Positions 15,924 to 17,066 of a stretch of 17,066 nucleotides of DNA are shown piece after piece. The notes beneath the pieces are model-generated. The model searched no databases. It saw only the letters and a program-made list of their open reading frames with translations, and had not been told where the DNA came from. The translations under genes and the position numbers were made by a program. The DNA is from Geosiphon pyriformis (Eukaryota; Glomeromycota; Glomeromycetes; Archaeosporales; Geosiphonaceae): NCBI GenBank assembly GCA_016748015.1, contig JAAOMT010000698.1:46696-63761 (forward strand), written 5' to 3'. Every line of letters begins with the position of its first letter. Within the stretch, counting starts at the first letter, position 1.

Positions 15924-16092
15924 TATTGTTTTGTCTGGCTTAAGTGGTTGGTCACATGTAGCTAATACATGAGTTATGTTTAGTTACAATTACTTAATTT
16001 GATTCTGTATGTTAGATAGTAATTGGATTTCATTTGTCAATTATTAATTAAAAAAATACATATAACCAATTATCTGGCCAATTAAAATAATA
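15924..16092. other. Convergent 3' ends of the two LINE remnants
   Basis: No ORF is seen. The left part, TATTGTTTTGTCTGGC, and the reverse complement of the right part, TATTATTTTAATTGGC, are similar, as are GGTTGGTCACATGTA and AATTGGTTATATGTA. They therefore look like the homologous 3' untranslated tails of two LINEs facing each other. A TTAATTAAAAAAA near 16040 may be a tail. Confidence 0.55.
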
Positions 16093-17066
16093 TTATACAA
16101 TTATGTTAATTAAAATTTTTTTAACTGTATCTGTAAAAAACAGACAATTTATTCTTAATTCAAAATTAATAACATGACTCTTTTTAATCTTAACAAAAAA
16201 GCAACTTTACTTAAAATTTTAACAAAAAAGCTATAAACAATATCAAATATAAAACTATTTTTATTTAACAAACTTTTATAATCTATTTTAGCTTAAAGTT
16301 TCAAATTAAATATTCATATCTACTTTTTATGACCAATAACCAAATCCTAAATAAACTCAATTAATTTAGACATAATAAGCTTAGTATTTTTAAAAAAAGC
16401 CTTAGTTTTTATCAACCAATTCTCAAAAACAAATCTTTTGCACAAATTATATACAAATTAATATTAGAAACACATATAATTAATAACTAAAAAACTATAA
16501 ATAAAGTCAAATTTGCATTAATTAAAAATTACTAAATAATAGAATGTTTATTCAATAGATTCTAATAAACAAAAAAATTTGAGCTGTAAACAAAACTATA
16601 ATTTAAAAACTTTACTTTATTACAATACACATATAATATACTTGAATAACTGTAATTGTATAAGTGCTTTTTAACTACTATTGGCAATCTTTTATGTAAA
16701 GTCTTTATTAAATACATATATAAGGTAATAGTGACTTTGTTTATGTATTCAACAGCCATATAAAAATTAGGATGCCAAACTAAAACAGTATATTTCCAAT
16801 TAATATTATTAACATACAAAAAATTCATAACATCAAAGTTCAATTTAACTTTTTATTGAAAATATTTTATAGTATTATTCATAGTTCTAATAAAATAATA
16901 AATATTATTAGATATTATTTTATTATTAGCTATTAGAAAAAAATTTTTAATATTTACTAAAAAAACAATCCTTAAAAAGATAGTTCAATCTGCCAACTTA
17001 TTAGCATGTTTATTGTTTAATACATTCAAATAACTTTTTATCTTGGTTTAATTTACAGAAATATTT
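16093..17066 (-). pseudogene. Second decayed LINE remnant, 3' part, cut by the window edge
   Basis: On the minus strand the segment starts at the window edge in an RNase H end (NVLNNKHANKLAD), then has a 93-codon open stretch (16562-16843), NINWKYTVLVWHPNFYMAV, TLYMYLIKTLHKRLPIVVKKH, LYNYSYSSILYVYCNKVKFLNYSFVY, followed by FENWLIKTKAFFKNTKLIMSKLI and ending CLFFTDTVKKILINIIV and TAA at 16093-16095. These align with the plus-strand LINE in order, for example KRLPIVVKKHLYN with KCLPVVVRKKLYN. The first Cys of the ribbon is Tyr. No CpG is seen. It is a diverged relative and not a recent duplicate. Confidence 0.8.

Noticed and set aside
1-17066. UGA read as tryptophan (a mitochondrial or otherwise changed code)
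   Set aside because: TAG occupies Trp sites as well, TGA occupies usual Arg sites, TAA/TAG occupy Gln sites, and frame changes and deletions occur too. The elements are nuclear-type retrotransposons.

Overview
The window looks like repeat-rich, AT-rich nuclear DNA of a fungus, most likely an arbuscular mycorrhizal fungus (Glomeromycotina, Rhizophagus/Gigaspora type). This is an inference from the family resemblance of the retroelement proteins; I ran no search. I see no host gene, rRNA, tRNA or CRISPR array. Essentially everything is retrotransposon, in at least four pieces of different age.

Layout. (1) 1-3323, minus strand: a heavily decayed Ty3/Gypsy pol remnant with protease tail, Cys-rich module, dUTPase, RT and RNase H in coding order from right to left. 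It runs off the left window edge and is cut at 3323. (2) 3324-13020, minus strand: a nearly complete 9.7-kb Ty3/Gypsy element with two LTRs (3324-4299 and 12060-13020), primer-binding site, polypurine tract, one gag-pol reading frame (12014 down to 5103) and an extra intact 181-codon ORF (4400-4945) between pol and the 3' LTR. Gag-pol encodes gag with a CCHC knuckle, aspartic protease, a Cys-rich module, dUTPase, a tether, RT, RNase H and integrase. It has 22 in-frame stops and a roughly 145-nt deletion at the RT/RNase H junction, so this copy is dead. (3) 13021-15923, plus strand: a decayed LINE-type ORF (RT, connector, RNase H, C-terminal zinc-ribbon-like region) whose 5' part is missing. 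(4) 16093-17066, minus strand: the 3' part of a second related LINE, tail to tail with the first and running off the right edge.

How it fits together. In a working ancestor of the Gypsy element, gag would form the particle and bind RNA, the protease would cut the polyprotein, RT/RNase H would copy the RNA and integrase would insert the cDNA. dUTPase would presumably keep uracil out of the cDNA. The Cys-rich module and the downstream ORF have no known role that I can name. The two flanks of the LTR element come from unrelated elements and I see no target-site duplication, which suggests recombination between elements, or a misjoin, rather than a simple insertion.

Decay. Damage is mostly C-to-T/G-to-A. 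I find no CpG at all in 13021-17066 and three in 1-3323, while the younger element still has many. Nonsense codons sit where relatives have Gln, Arg or Trp, and LINE catalytic Asp/Glu codons have become Asn/Lys.
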